DNA of 64,000 nt from Argopecten irradians (GCF_041381155.1 NC_091135.1:4543620-4607619), one strand, 5' to 3'; counted from the first letter of the stretch, positions 27,620 through 40,860 are shown. Notes: generated by a model not told the origin, from the letters alone. A program made the numbers and translations.

Positions 27620-30600
27620 GCAATATACAATTAGCCTTGATATTATGCAACTTGTTTCTTAAATTATCTGAATAATATTTGTCTTACTTCAAAAAAGAAA
27701 ACAAATGTGTAAGATAATGTGTAATTGTTGCTACTTAGAATGGAAAAAATAACAATGCATAGAAAAAGTAAAAAAAAATAAGCCTACTTTGCGTCTTGGG
27801 TTGGCGATTGTATTCTAGATTATTTTTTTCTGTACAAACCAGATACGAAACATCCGCTAATTTTATGTGCAATTGTACCTTTAAATCCCCATTCCCATAT
27901 TTATAGTTTTTAAGTGTAACTGGCTATGTCTCCGTATGTTTGGGTGTATCGTTTGTTCAGAGTTCAGTTAAGACTCCAATCCAATTGTTTTCCCCTTGTC
28001 AAATCAATTTCGTTTGTGTATGGGCTCGTCTGTTTGGCTACTGGAAAGGGCTAATATAACTACTGAAATCAACAACCAACAACCAGTGTTTATATTAACC
28101 TCATCTGTGTGTCTGGTTGGCTTCGAAACAAAAACATCGCGACGTCTCGACCAATGAGAAGCGAGGCATATAGTTACTGAGTGATGTAGATGGGTACTTT
28201 AAATTTCATTAGAAGTAAACACGTTTAAGAAAAAAAATGAAATGAAGTAATTGCGTGCTTTGATAGTAACGGTCAATGGTAAGAACATCACATTTGTTTA
28301 AAAGAACTCGTAGTTGGCTCCACTTTCAAAATGGTCATGTTGAAATTAAGTTTTTTTCTGCTGAAATAAGATACTTAAACCTAACCTATAATTTTATATT
28401 GAAAATGAAGAAACAGTTTGCGATACACAACTGTGGCACATAGACTTATCTCAGACTTTAATTAGCTGACAGAAACCTTCTGATGCGTCAATATTAAAAT
28501 ATATTATTAACTTTCAATGAAGTGTTAGGAGCACACAACTGTAATGCCAAGTTGTGTTTTATCTGGATTGTTGAGAGAAATCTACGTAAAATACTATAAT
28601 GAAAGAGAAAGAAATATTATTGTAAACACAATTAGACTTCACACATTTCATGCATACCGAAATCAATATATATCGATACTTTCTCTGTAATTATATAAAC
28701 AAGATAATCAATTTCGAATCCTTCAATTAGCTTTATAAACTCAATTGGATATTTTAGCATTATAGTGAATTAGCCATCGTTTTGACTTGTTCATAATATT
28801 TTTATATTAAACTGAAATATTTTCACTACGATATAATTCAGGGATCCATGGTTACGCATACCTGCATTTGAAACATTTTTGTTTCGATTTGTTTTGGCCA
28901 TTTTTTTATCGCATGCAAATTTAAATTCCAAGTGAAGATATGTTTTTCTCATGCTTAATCATTTTCAAAAACACGGTATTGTTATGCTTCAAAAAATGAA
29001 TAATGTTGTGTTTGCTTTATCTTGCAAATTTATTAAGTTACTTATTTTCAATCTATTTTTGTCTTATTTATCACCACATCAAATTGAACCGATGGACAGA
29101 AAATTATTACAATCATGTATGTTTATTCATAAAACATTCTTCACATGGCTCACATCGCTCAAAATATATTATTTAAGCTATGGACTGGAGCCTTTAAACC
29201 CTTAACAGGACGAAGGACAAGAGACGCCACCGTTTTAGCCAGGTCGATCTTCAGCGCTGAAATCTGGACAAGGATCTCGTTAAATATAATTCAATTATGA
29301 TAACACATCACATTGACATAGTCGTTCGTTTTCTGTTGAATGCGGGATACGCTCTACCTGACAGAACCCATCAACGGTTTGTAATGATATAGAATGTCAT
29401 ATTCACGATTGTACTTTCATTTCTGTACTCATAGCTATTTAAAAACATTTTTCTTAAAAGTTTGAATTAAACTTTTTTGTCATTATCAGGGACGAAATCT
29501 CTTTAGTCAATTTTGTAATCGATTCATATCAATCACCTGAAATCATCTAAATATTTCTTATCAATATTTAGTGTAAAGGTCAAAGTTCCGCGAATAAATA
29601 TGATACTCGATGACCTTCTTTCGAATCAATTTCATATTCAAATAGACGTGCCAAAAAATATTCATCAAAATCCTAAATATGCCAGAAATTTCATCTAAAA
29701 TTTAATCTCAATATAAGGTTTCGGACAAATTCCCCTGAGGAAGACCTGTTTGTGTGTCTCTTAAATATTCTTCATTATTAATCGCAAATGAAATGATTAA
29801 ATGTTGAATAGTTTATGGGCGACATATAATATAGAAATATGTTACATAAAAAAACTCAAAGTATTCTAATACCAATTTTGATTTAACAAATAGTTGAACT
29901 CGTCAAAATAAATTGAAATCAGTGCAAAGGAGTATTTACACAATTCTAATGAAGACATCGATTGGGTCATAACATCTGTGCGAAAACACAATAATAAAAA
30001 TATGCTTCTAAGTAGAAACAATTTAGGTTGATTTTTGCGATGTCTTAAATGTTACCAAAAGCGTTCCACTGTCAGGCGCGAATTAGAGGTCATGTATTGT
30101 TTATTTGTGTGTGTTTTATTGTGTTTTTGTGTGTTTTTTTTTGTTTCGTTGAAAACTCTAACCCAAACCATTGCATGTTTCTGTATTTTGATCCATTTGA
30201 CCACCATTGTACATTGTTATACATCGTATACATGTTTGATTGATCGAAAAGGGAAGTAAATGCTTGGATAAGAGCTAACAAAACATTTCTGGGGGAAGAA
30301 AACAACAATGGCGAAACAACAAGAACAATGTCGAGGGATTACTAGAAAGTAAAATAAAATGCATTTTATGCAAACGAGGCGTATTAGTGGCTCAGAAGCA
30401 ATAGAAAAAACGAAACTTGAAGCAAATGATAAAGATACTAGTGTATAATGAATAAAAAGGGTTCGACAATGTGAAACATGTTTAGATATTTCATCAAGCT
30501 CGAAGTTATAAATAACTGTCCTATGGTATACGTTGTCATTATGGCCATGTTTAAGGATATTCCAATGCAATAACTTATTATAATGAATATACATGTATGC

Positions 30601-31035
30601 ATTAAATCTATTCATTATTCTCTGTTGTAATACACAATGCACGCAGTCACTCTGCAACACTCTAAATTTATTGTTTCGTGTTTAATTAAATCTTGAAATA
30701 ATACACTTGATGTAACAGTTTCATGCTTGGAAATCTCTCTTACTTAAGAAACAAATTGCTGAAAAGATTTCATCAGAGTAAGTAAATCGAAATTTTCCTA
30801 ATAACCTGATAAAAAGGAACATTAGAGTTCTTATCAAGTTCAATGACCTAGTATTGGAATTGTGCCTACTGTTCTCAGTGTATGAGTAAAAGACAAGTAA
30901 CATCATGATTGTATGTCTTTCTTTCCTTCCCAAGAACTTGATTGACCCCATTTCAGTTTTAGATTGATAAGTGTGGTCATTCTGTTGGAGCCTATATGTG
31001 ATCTGCTCATTTGTCAGGACACATTATAAGTTTAT
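27620..31035. other. Spacer, no supported gene
   Basis: AT-rich. A 147-codon minus frame at 30217-30660 is hydrophobic and Cys/Tyr-rich without family resemblance. Nothing else stands out. Confidence 0.45.
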
Positions 31036-31039
31036 AAAA

Positions 31040-31260
31040 GTAAAGCGACAATTTCTATTTTTGATTGGTGTTTACTATATTCAAAGAAGGATGACTGGTT
31101 TGTTTGCTGCCAATATCGTAGCCGGATGGATGATAATATTAGTCCGTATGTTTTAGTGATATAACACAATACAATAGACGAATTTGCTATCACATGGAGA
31201 CACAACACTAACACTAGTATACTGCAGCCTCACAAACCACTAGCATGAACCTACGATTAC
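31040..31260 (+). repeat. Family A repeat fragment
   Basis: Matches ggatgactggtttgtttgct gcc, a ttttagtgatataacac segment and ggagacacaacactaacact. Diverged. Confidence 0.45.
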
Positions 31261-32374
31261 AAGGATCCGTAAATTGACATGGAATTTCGAAAAATCAACA
31301 CTTAACGTTAACATTCTTATTCTTTCAAGAAACTCAAAATTTTCGCTCATTTTACAATTTGTTTTTACGATTGCATTGCTGACCTCGCATCCTAAAACAA
31401 GACAGAAACGAATACAAACAGAATGTGACAGAGTTTATTTTCTGACATGTCTAATTTTGAACTACGTTTGTTTAGCGCGGTGATGCATTACTGATGTGAA
31501 TGTAGTGCAGCATTCGTTAAATTATTCATTGTCGGCAGACAACATTCAATCACATATCCATTGTCTACATACTATTTTTTGTGCTGAAATATTTACAATC
31601 TGCATATATTCTCAATATACATAGCAAATTTGAATAATTCTTGAAAGAAAAAAACGTATCGAATGTTAGGTATATTAGCATCAATTTCAAACTGTTTTGC
31701 GCTATTTAGCCACTTGTCGTATGAAACACGATGTGGAAAAGCGATGACATTTATTAAACAAAATCTTCATCAAACAAATGTCATAACGCGATTGCATCGT
31801 AAATAAGTCAAACATTTTGTCATTTGATCATTATTCTTTTAGATCATTTTGAAAGGTGATTGGTGGTTTATTTCATTTAAGTATAAAATAACAACTTCGA
31901 TTTGATAAAGATGAATAAACATGTTAATACATTCAATAGCCATTTTGTGAAAAAAGGCCATCACGCTGATGTACGTTTTAATCGCTTAACATATTCTTTT
32001 AAGTTCATGTGCACTGGGATATGTCTATAAATTGTCTTTTAATTCACTGAAGTATTGAAATAAAATTGCAAAAATATTGAATTATATTATGCATAAAACA
32101 TGTGAGAAATCAATGCCTTTACTCTGTTCACAAGGAAATGAGCAAAGTCTACGAAGTAACTTGTCATAAACACAAAATTCCTTCCTTCTCACGTCTTGAT
32201 GTGTAATTTAGAATACATTTATATTAAATATCTGGTCATTAGTTAGTGAAATGGTTTATTTTAATTTTGCGCTGCCTTTTATTAAATTGGAAAGGATGGA
32301 GTCCTGTTTCTCCAAAAAATGTTTTTGCGATGGTCATTTTAAATATGTAACCATAACACATTTTGTATCTTACA

Positions 32375-32455
32375 ACACGCAGCATGCACTTCACACACAG
32401 CATACATGGAAAGACGTCATTAAATGACATTGGCTATTAATTTAAACAAATAAGC
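32375..32455 (+). repeat. Family A repeat 3' fragment
   Basis: acgcagcatgcacttcacac then ttaaatgacattggctatta and an A-rich tail. Confidence 0.5.
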
Positions 32456-32559
32456 AAACCATAATCTTGCATTACTCTATTGTCATCATTGCAGATCGTT
32501 AAGGTAACTTTTGGGGTCTCATTTTTTCTATTTCCTAACTGACTTCCGAATGTCTCCCT

Positions 32560-33985
32560 TGAAACCACCCCACTTTTGGAGTGGAGTTGATCACCTGTCA
32601 GAATGGCTCTAGGTTATGTCCCCAGGCCAGGATACAATCGACTATAAAAAGGCGCTTTTATCGGCATGACTCAGTGATATTAGACTAAGAAATGGTAAAC
32701 AAAAGTATTTTTATCACGATTGGTTCAGAAAAGGGATTTCTGTAGTTAATGATTTTTAAAAAAAAAAGATATTTTAGATGTATTTAAACATCAACTTTCT
32801 CCAGTTTGAAGGCATTGCTACTATTGTTAGAAGATGTATTGCCAATCATGATCTGACAAATGTAACTCTAAATTTCCCTTACATGCCAATATATCTTTTT
32901 TTAAGAGTAAAAAACATGCAAAAGATTTTTACAATATACTCAGTTCAAATGATACTATTACAACAGGTAAACAAAAGTATTTTTGGGAAGACATTTTTAA
33001 CTTTGACAATGATAAATGGAAAATGATTTATAGAACCCCTTTTCTTGTTTCTCAAAATACAAAATTGCAGTGGCTACAGTATAGAATAAACCATCATAGT
33101 CTTACAACAAATGTTCATCTTTTTAGATTAGGTATTACAGAAAGCCCTTTTTGTTCGCTATGTAATGATGAAATAGAATCTATTGAGCACGCATTTTAGG
33201 ACTGTTACAAAATTCAAGAGTTTTAAAACACTTTGGAATATTTTATTGATGCTCTGCTAATTACCTTAAGATTTAATAAAGAAACATTGCTTTTCAGATA
33301 ATAGATTAACAAATAGCGAAATTGATAATGAAATAGTTCTTATGATTAAATGGTATATATATAAGTCCAGATGTCAAAACACACAATTATCCATCACTGC
33401 TTTCATCAATCATATTAAAGATCAGTACACTATTCAGAAATTTAATATACAAATTAGTGATAATATACTGAAAGTTAAATTTGACAGGAAATGGGTAAAA
33501 TGGCAAAGGTTACTAGAATTATCATGATTATTAAAAAAAATTGTCGCCATACCTTTCTCTCTTAATGCTTTACCAGGCATATCTTTTCAAGTAGTTGAGC
33601 ACCTAGTTTTTTTTAAGTTATATAATTTAATTTAAATGCTTTTCTAATGTATATTGTTATGTTTTGTAAAATGTAGTTTTAGTATTGTCTTTTGTGCAGT
33701 ATTTTGTTTATATGACTAAATGTGTGAGGAGTATGTGTGTCTTTGCGTGTGTGTTTATTTTTTTCTATTTGTTTGTGGAAGTATGATTGATATAATGTTG
33801 TGTATTATACATGTACGATAAATTGGAAAAAATAAAAGAAATATATAAAAAAAGAAAGATAAACGTTCCACAATTACAAGCTGGCAGAAGAAAAACATGA
33901 GACAATCACACACGCAACACATGACATACAGGGATCTCGTCATTAAATGGCTCTGAGTGTTAATAGGACGATGAGACTAATTCAA
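32560..33985 (+). repeat. Family A repeat split by a LINE insertion
   Basis: The left part (32560-32689) carries tatgtccccaggcc and actcagtgatattagacta. After the LINE, the right part (33857-33985) resumes with acaatcacacacgcaacaca and gagtgttaataggacgatga. Together they make one family A copy interrupted by the LINE. Confidence 0.55.
32690..33856 (+). mobile_element. Degenerate LINE (L1/Tx1-like) 3' end, nested in a family A repeat
   Basis: Remnant of the C-terminal end of a non-LTR reverse transcriptase ORF, broken by stops and frameshifts. Recognisable blocks in order: DWFRKGISVVNDFL (about 32720), KHAKDFYNILSSND, KLQWLQYRINHHSL (about 33067), FCSLCNDEIESIEHAF followed by a TAG stop where Trp is usual and then DC (zf-RVT-type C..C..H..C motif), and a final WYIYKSRC..KWVKWQRL block ending at TGA near 33527. 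An A-rich tail (aaaaaataaaagaaa) closes the 3' UTR near 33855. Sequence on both sides belongs to family A, so the LINE inserted into an older copy. Confidence 0.7.
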
Positions 33986-34081
33986 CCAACATACTAATTC
34001 TTTATATGCTATATTCCAATCTCTCAGTGATATGGATAATCATTTCATATGCCACAAACGTTTTAATGATAAAATCTTTAC

Positions 34082-34150
34082 CCAAATGGCACGATTGAAA
34101 TCTCCAGAGATACGAAACAAGGGCCCGCTAGCTCCGTCCGGTGGCGCCAT
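34082..34150 (-). CDS. Candidate short first exon (23 codons)
   Basis: ATGGCGCCACCGGACGGAGC opens a frame of 23 codons ending in phase 0 before GTAAAG. It lies in a small GC-rich patch. The sequence GGCGCCACCGGAC also occurs at 7540, so it may instead be a repeated motif. Weak. Confidence 0.18.
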
Positions 34151-34762
34151 CTCGTGTAAGTAGCGGGCGGCTATTTGCCATATGTTTCTTTTATATATCA
34201 TAGTTTTCGTTTTAAACATTGGAAATGAGATAATTAGTGTTGTCTGGATTAGCGGACTGTAGAGTACTGGTATGAGATCGGTCTGTCAGATATATTTGTC
34301 TGAGGAGAACCTAACGTAGCCATACAAACAAGGAAGTCCACTGTTACGTCTGACTTCAAAGGGAAACTCATGTCTGGAGCATTTAAGTCAAACGTCATGG
34401 AAATATATTTGTTGATTTCTAGAACAGTCTCTCGTTCATTACATTGTGGCCTCCGGTGCGATAGAAATTAAATTTGTACTGAATTATAAATTGGCATTAA
34501 TATTCAAATACAGAAAACAACATTTTTGTGAAACTTTTATTTTTTCATTTCTTTGTAAGATAGTCGGTCGTGAATTCTAATCACTTGCAACTTTTAAGCT
34601 TCAATTTGATAAAAACTGAGAACATCCGTTATAATTGACAGATAGACAGTCGTTCGCAAATTGATGCATTCGTATTTTTGTCTGACGAAATTGCAATGTA
34701 ATTAATTAAAAAACCAAAATACTTGTACTGCGATTTTTGCACTCCAATGCAGCACGACCTTA

Positions 34763-34894
34763 ACTCCAGGTACTGACCACTGGTCGGTGGTTTTTATCTG
34801 GATTTTCCGGTTTTCCTCCATCCACCAGCTAATCTAACACGTCCTTAAATTACCCTGGCTGTTAATTGGACGTTAAACTAATAAAACCAAACCA
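34763..34894 (+). mobile_element. Meta-domain SINE fragment
   Basis: Core GGTACTGACCACTGGTCGGT and the TTTTCCGGTTTTCCTCC block match the conserved centre of mollusc Meta-domain SINEs as I know it. The 3' tail is CCCTGGCTGTTAATTGGACG TTAAAC followed by A-rich sequence. The tRNA head is missing. Confidence 0.6.
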
Positions 34895-35132
34895 AAGTCC
34901 TAACTCCAGTTTATTGGTTACATACTGGACACTGACGCACGACAAAGGAGGTTGTGCATGGTAACCTTTGACCCAGAGCCGGTTAGAATTTTATGTATTA
35001 TATTATAATAGACTTATACCGAATACAGGTCTTCTGCATCTGATTGTGTACCTCATCGAATGACTCACATACGGTGAACAATATGGTCATTTTTTTTCTT
35101 AATTGTTATAGAAATAATTCGTGTCGACTTAC

Positions 35133-35261
35133 ATGTATCGCTGATTTCGTTATAGTGTCACATGCGTAAACTTTCACTGTCGTCTGCGCAAGCGTTTCAT
35201 TGGTCACTAGTCTCATCAGCTTTAACTTTCGCTGCGCAAGCGTTTCCTTATATGTCGCCAT
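35133..35261 (-). CDS. Candidate first coding exon (43 codons, GTAAGT donor)
   Basis: ATG in strong context (aacaaagATGGCG) opens 43 codons (MATYKETLAQRK..KSAIH) and ends in phase 0 at a perfect GTAAGT donor (35132-35127). The peptide contains an internal near-repeat, ETLAQR/ETLAQT, from two copies of a CGCTTGCGCAG-type sequence (NRF-1-like). A YY1-like AAGATGGCG overlaps the start and an AACGTCATCA CRE-like site lies just 5'. Taken together this looks like a TATA-less first exon. No downstream exon was found, and no family is recognised. Confidence 0.35.
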
Positions 35262-35264
35262 CTT

Positions 35265-38200
35265 TGTTATTGATGACGTTGGGGACAGGAACGATAACTC
35301 TATGGCCCAAACCTAATAAGCTATATTCTACTAACCTAATTCGACTCCATCTTGGATATTACATGACGCCATCTTGCCTTGTCAATGAAGGCTTTAGGAT
35401 GGTTAGAATGAAGAAAGTCCATTTTTCGTAAAAAGGAAGAAGAGAAATACTCAGGTTGACGGATAAGTAGTATCAACAACCTTTAGCAACAAACGTTTAT
35501 ACAAATACCTTATACCAAAAATAACCACTGATGATAATTGAAATCATGTACATGTTTCTTGATATTGCAAAATAAAAGAAATATATCAGGAAATTTAATT
35601 TTAATTTAACTTGGTCGTACTCAGTGTATCATATATATAATACATTATAGAAACCGTGAATAGCAAATAGTGCAGCTTTCTAGATTGCATTTTCCTACTG
35701 TTTTATCAAAGTAGATGTGGACTAAAATGTTTGTTACAAAAAAGAAATACCTGTTAAATGGTGTTATTTGATCTTATAAGCAGATTGCAGACGTCCACAT
35801 AGCTAAAACTTTGTATGAAACTTGATCGGTGAGGAAAGGGAAAAAACAAGCATGCAATTACAATTCAAAAAGGATTTTCTTTCTGTCTGTGTCATAAAAT
35901 GTACCACAATTACGGATATTCTATTTCATAGTGATAATAAAAATATTATTCATCAAACTTTAAATCCTTTATCGTGTTAGGATTTTATAATAACTGGTAT
36001 TGTCAACTAGACATGTCATATAGATATTATATTCATTTAAATAAACATGAGAGCGTGGGTCATATTCGGCTTTTTGTATAGTCTTTACTGTAGATAACGA
36101 AAATCTCTTAATGCTTTCACATTTACAACAGGTTGATAATACCTGTCAACGAATGAATAATGGGATATACGGCGATGGTATGAAGGCTCTTAAAATGTTA
36201 TTCAAAGACTATTGAATTTCAGCTAGATTAAACCCGAACTTAACCTCTTATGACCGGGTTTATAATATATAACTTAACATAACCCAAAGCAGATTTATCC
36301 TCTTTTAACTGATTTTGGTCGTCATAATGTACTTTAAAGTTGTTTTCTGTTTAAATTTAAATATCGGCTAGATATGCTTGACCGTGTGTATATAACGTAA
36401 CGATATGAATTGCATTGAATCTAGAGTATATGGCTTCTAATGAACGATGGACATGAATTATTGAAATATCCATGATAGAAAATGTATCTTAATTATGTAT
36501 TTAAAGTTTATGAAAATAGTACATGTATATCTTAATTAAGACGGCCTGACTAAAGTTGATCACTGCGTCCGATAAATTTATTATGTGTGTAATTTTAAAA
36601 GTATTTATTCTATCCACTGAGAATATCAACTAGTCATTGCTTCTGTGTTGGAGTTGCAATACTCCTGTTCAATAGCATTCTATTTTTGCTTCTCAAATAT
36701 ACTTGTAAAACATAAAGGAAACACTTAAAACATGCGTTTTCTGTTATATACGGCTGTCGCGATAAGGCCGTCTCCGACATCCGACTCCTTTCAAATGCAA
36801 TTACAATTTAAGGTCGCGACATAGTCCAGAAGTTTCGGTCATACTTCCGGCACCCAATCCGTCCCGTATTCATATTTTTGATAAGATACAGAGTATATAC
36901 AATGTCATTTTAATTCTTGTTCAAGATACATCAAACTTATGTCAGATGTTATTTCCTTCTTGCTCCAAAGTCTTTCGCGCTACAGCCAAAATAACAGATA
37001 CCGCATTAATTTCAAAACTGTTATCCGAACGTTAATTTGACTAAATATAGGAAAATCTTAATTGGACCCTGTATATATATTGGTACTGAAAATATTTGTT
37101 AATGCATGAGCAACCCACTCGAAAGCTATTATTCATATGTATCTTACGCAATCAGTTTGACTTGACTCAATTTATTAAATTAATTGTAAATTAAGTTAGG
37201 TTAATTAAATCAGCAATTAAACTAAATTTAGCCAACATGAATGAACAAATTTAACTTTAATGGAAGCAAAGTTTTTTATCATGGATGAACTTTGTAAGAA
37301 TTGAAATTAAAGTTTAAAGTAACGAACATGTTTTGTGAATCCCTTAAGCTTGCGTTAACCGAATTCATTTATGCAAGTTCATTTCAATGTATGATTACAG
37401 TATAATCAAACACTACATTTTATTATATTTGTTCATGCAATAAACATTTCCCATGTTTGCAATCGTCATACTAATCGACAACCTTTACTTTCCTACTTTC
37501 TATAAAATGTATTCAAGCTAGGTCGCACAACACCATTTATATGCTGATCATATTAACCCTTTGTACATTTATAAAAATCCTCTCTCGGCTGACGTATTCT
37601 CATAATAATCTAATTGACTTTAACTATACCATCTATTACATGAACTAAGCCCTTTTTCAAATATAATCATTTGTTGGAGAAATATTATCGAATGGAAGGT
37701 TAACTTCACGTAATTTGGAGTAAATCAAGTGTGTTTGGAAAAAGAGAATGAATTTAAAAAGACGTATTTTTATTTGTTTGACCTATTCACGTCTAACAAG
37801 TAAGTAATTGCTGACTTCATAATCACCCAATTATTGCAATTATTCCGCGAGTTAAATGTAAATAGAGTCTATGCACTTACAGGCAAAATGTGCTAGGTAA
37901 ACTCCCATACACATATGAATGCGACTTAAACCGGATTTAGAATATGAAATATATTTCGCTCCTTATTACGTCGTAAATTTTCGTTCAGAAACATAAATAA
38001 AAAGTCAACGTAGTTAGGAAAAGCTTATGAACAAATAAAATATTTCTTATAGATAATATGCGTCTTATCTCCGAGAGATGGATGCCGATCGTACTTAGGT
38101 CGGAGTAATTATTTCTCCATGTCTTTACAAGAAGATAATACTTCAGTAGATTTTAGTGGCGGAAAATTGCTTATAATTGCCCTTTAGTTTGCAATCACCG

Positions 38201-38475
38201 GGTAGATTTATTTCATTTTTACCCCATTCGATAAACATGAATGAGTTCTAGGTTTGCACGCATCATAAAGCAGTCTGCTTTCACATGACGCTATATTCAG
38301 TCCATCCCCGTAACCACTGGCAACAGTTTCCTTTAATTGATTAAAAATCTATATATTTCAAAATCACGCATGACAGCACATCATGATTTGTTAATAAATT
38401 CCAACAGAAAATATTACCACTCAAGTTAATTTAGAATGTTAAGTTGACCAGGCTTAAGTACACAATGTGCATTAC
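35265..38475. other. Spacer, no supported gene
   Basis: AT-rich, with no repeat or ORF that I recognise apart from the promoter-like region at its start. Confidence 0.45.
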
Positions 38476-38479
38476 AAAG

Positions 38480-38760
38480 TGCACCCGTATCTGGCTGTTC
38501 CCATCACCCACCTGTCGCCCCGCCGGTAATAATCGTGATCGAGGCGAGACATGAGACAGTCGGCCGATTTTATTGGTTGATCACGAAAATAATGAGTAGA
38601 ACAATAAAACACAGCCGGACTTCATAAACATCTACAGGCTTAATAATGTGTAAGTTGTCGTCTGTTTGGCGGCCATGACGGGTCACACATGGTGTCTCTC
38701 CCACGTACACCCCCGTAATTATGACGTCATCAGGAAAACGCCGGTACCTGGGAGTTGTTA
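38480..38760. promoter_or_regulatory. GC-rich island with CRE, candidate regulatory element
   Basis: CpG-containing patch (cgccccgccggtaataatcg, gtcggccgattttattgg, gtttggcggccatgacgggt) with a full CRE TGACGTCA at 38722 and an inverted CCAAT. No convincing ORF. A distal enhancer or promoter is plausible from composition only. Confidence 0.25.
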
Positions 38761-39958
38761 AATTGCACTACTCATGTAAACTGCAGACAAATAAATTCGT
38801 GCTCCCAAACATCTTTTAATGACTCCCATCACATATATAAAATGCACAGTGTTATTTCAATAAAGTGATATATACAATTAAAAACCATATTATATACAGT
38901 ATAATATTATGTAGATAATTAATATCAATCATTCACATCGTTGCATTCATATGATGAAAAGGGAGGAAACTCGTGAAAATCAAAATGTCTTTGGAGTTAA
39001 AAGCATGATCTGAATGTCATATTTATTTGATATCCTGATAGTTTAATACGTCACAATCACGCGAGTTTGAAACTTTACACCAAACATATTTATGAATATG
39101 TATCTATCTTTTGATAGGAATTCGGACTACATTTTATCAATCAAAATTGATGCATGTGGACAAAAAAACTAAACGGCAATTATTATATCAACTCAAGAAT
39201 AACTTTATTCAATAAATACAATGCACAAGTAAATTCGGTTCCCGGTAAGTAAGTCAACAGTAACAAGAGAGACAACTCTTATGATTTGTTCAGGCCTACA
39301 ATTGTTGTCTCCCTTTGAAGACCGGTACAATTTCACTATGCAATAGATTTCTTGTATTGCAAGAATGTACGAATATCTGCATCAAAATTTGGTTGATATA
39401 TCCAAATTGTCTTCTGTTTTACGACCGGGAAAGAAAGGAAGTTCCCGGGTCATTCTTCTACCAAGTAAAAATATTTTGAATTACTCAGGTTAGCTGCAAT
39501 ATTTTAGCTCAAAAGACTTTTAGACAGAAGATGGTGTCGTCTTTAGAGCTACAGTTGGTGCCTATTACTTATAATGGAGCAAAGTGATGATTATACAAAC
39601 CATTATTTAAACGTTTGCATGCATTTTATCGTACTTGTTTTATATCGCTTACCTACTAGGCAATAAAACTGAACCATATAAAATATCAAATTCTCAGCGA
39701 GACATTTGGTTTTATATATGTACATATGAAGACCTTTCTGAAGAGAATTTATACAGCAAGTCTATAAAGTATGAATTTGACGTTTTGTGAGCGGTACGGT
39801 AGATATTAAGAATAGTAGGCATGTTTGTTTTCGACAAAAATAATATATAAATGCTTGTATATGAACAAATTAGTTCGAAACCTACAAAAAAAGTATAGAA
39901 AAATGTGCCCGAGTGATTTTCGGAGGCACTGCTCCACTAGGACACATAGGGACCAATT

Positions 39959-39993
39959 CGTACCCGGCCGAAAGGTATAGTAGGCCGGGTACG
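39959..39993. repeat. Perfect GC-rich hairpin, 11 bp arms
   Basis: CGTACCCGGCC (39959-39969) pairs with GGCCGGGTACG (39983-39993) across a 13 nt loop. It stands out in AT-rich sequence. Confidence 0.7.
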
Positions 39994-40455
39994 TATATTC
40001 GTTCTACTCAGGTAACGAACCGGACGCCTGAACTATTCAAAGCAGTCCAGGCAACCATCTCAAATCTATGACTCATTTAAAAATATATTTTACAAGTCTT
40101 AGTTGAAAATCCAAACAAATGCTGATACTGAATATTGGTACCAGTCGGTACCGGTGTACAGTCGGTACTAGGTTTCTCTTTCCATCGTAGTTTGTGTTCC
40201 GCTGTTTTTACTGCAGTATTTGTACATACGTGAGAAAAATCATTTCTCTCTCATACAAACAGCAGTATACCTTGTTTTGAGCATGTCACAAATAAGCAAG
40301 CTTCTCGTATCTTAGCTTCTCGTATCTTAGTGTTAGCTAAGTAGAGACAGTTGCCATCTTTAGAAACGCGATCTTTGTTCAATAAACATGTTCAAAGGGA
40401 AGTAACTCCTATTTAAAATTCAATGCTAAGTAATTAGTCACCGATCGAACTTTTA

Positions 40456-40860
40456 AGGCCCACTACCTTTCCGAAACGGCTATTTATTTTTAAAATGGAA
40501 ATGTAAATCGAGATAGATAATTTTTGTAGAGTCTCAAAAGTTATTAACCTACCGTTATACTATATTTATCATCGCCTAACGAATAATCTAATTAAAGAAA
40601 TAAGATGTGAATTTTCATAACGCGGGTCATCTTTTGTTTCCCGCCGTCGTCCTAATTACGGAGCGTTAGTTGACTAGATCCTATCACTGCGCCAGACGGC
40701 AGAACAGCGAAATGAACCTAAGTTGTTACATAGATTATGGAGGGAATCTTGCATTTATTTGGTGTTGTAGCGTCATAGTAGGCCATCATTATATATTTCC
40801 GTCTGTTATTGTTGTTTTTAAGAAACTTTAAAATTTTGGTTTCGGAAAGTTAGTGGGCCT
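40456..40860. mobile_element. PIF/Harbinger-like MITE, 405 bp, TTA target duplication
   Basis: Terminal inverted repeats of 22 bp: left AGGCCCACTACCTTTCCGAA.., right end reads (reverse complement) AGGCCCACTAACTTTCCGAA.., with one mismatch. The element is flanked on both sides by TTA (40453-40455 and 40861-40863), the target duplication typical of PIF/Harbinger transposons. The interior has no long ORF, so it is non-autonomous. It lies about 370 bp past the stop of the Myb/SANT gene. Confidence 0.8.

Noticed and set aside
30217..30660. 147-codon minus-strand open frame
   Set aside because: Biased hydrophobic/Cys/Tyr composition without family motifs; expected by chance in AT-rich DNA of this length.
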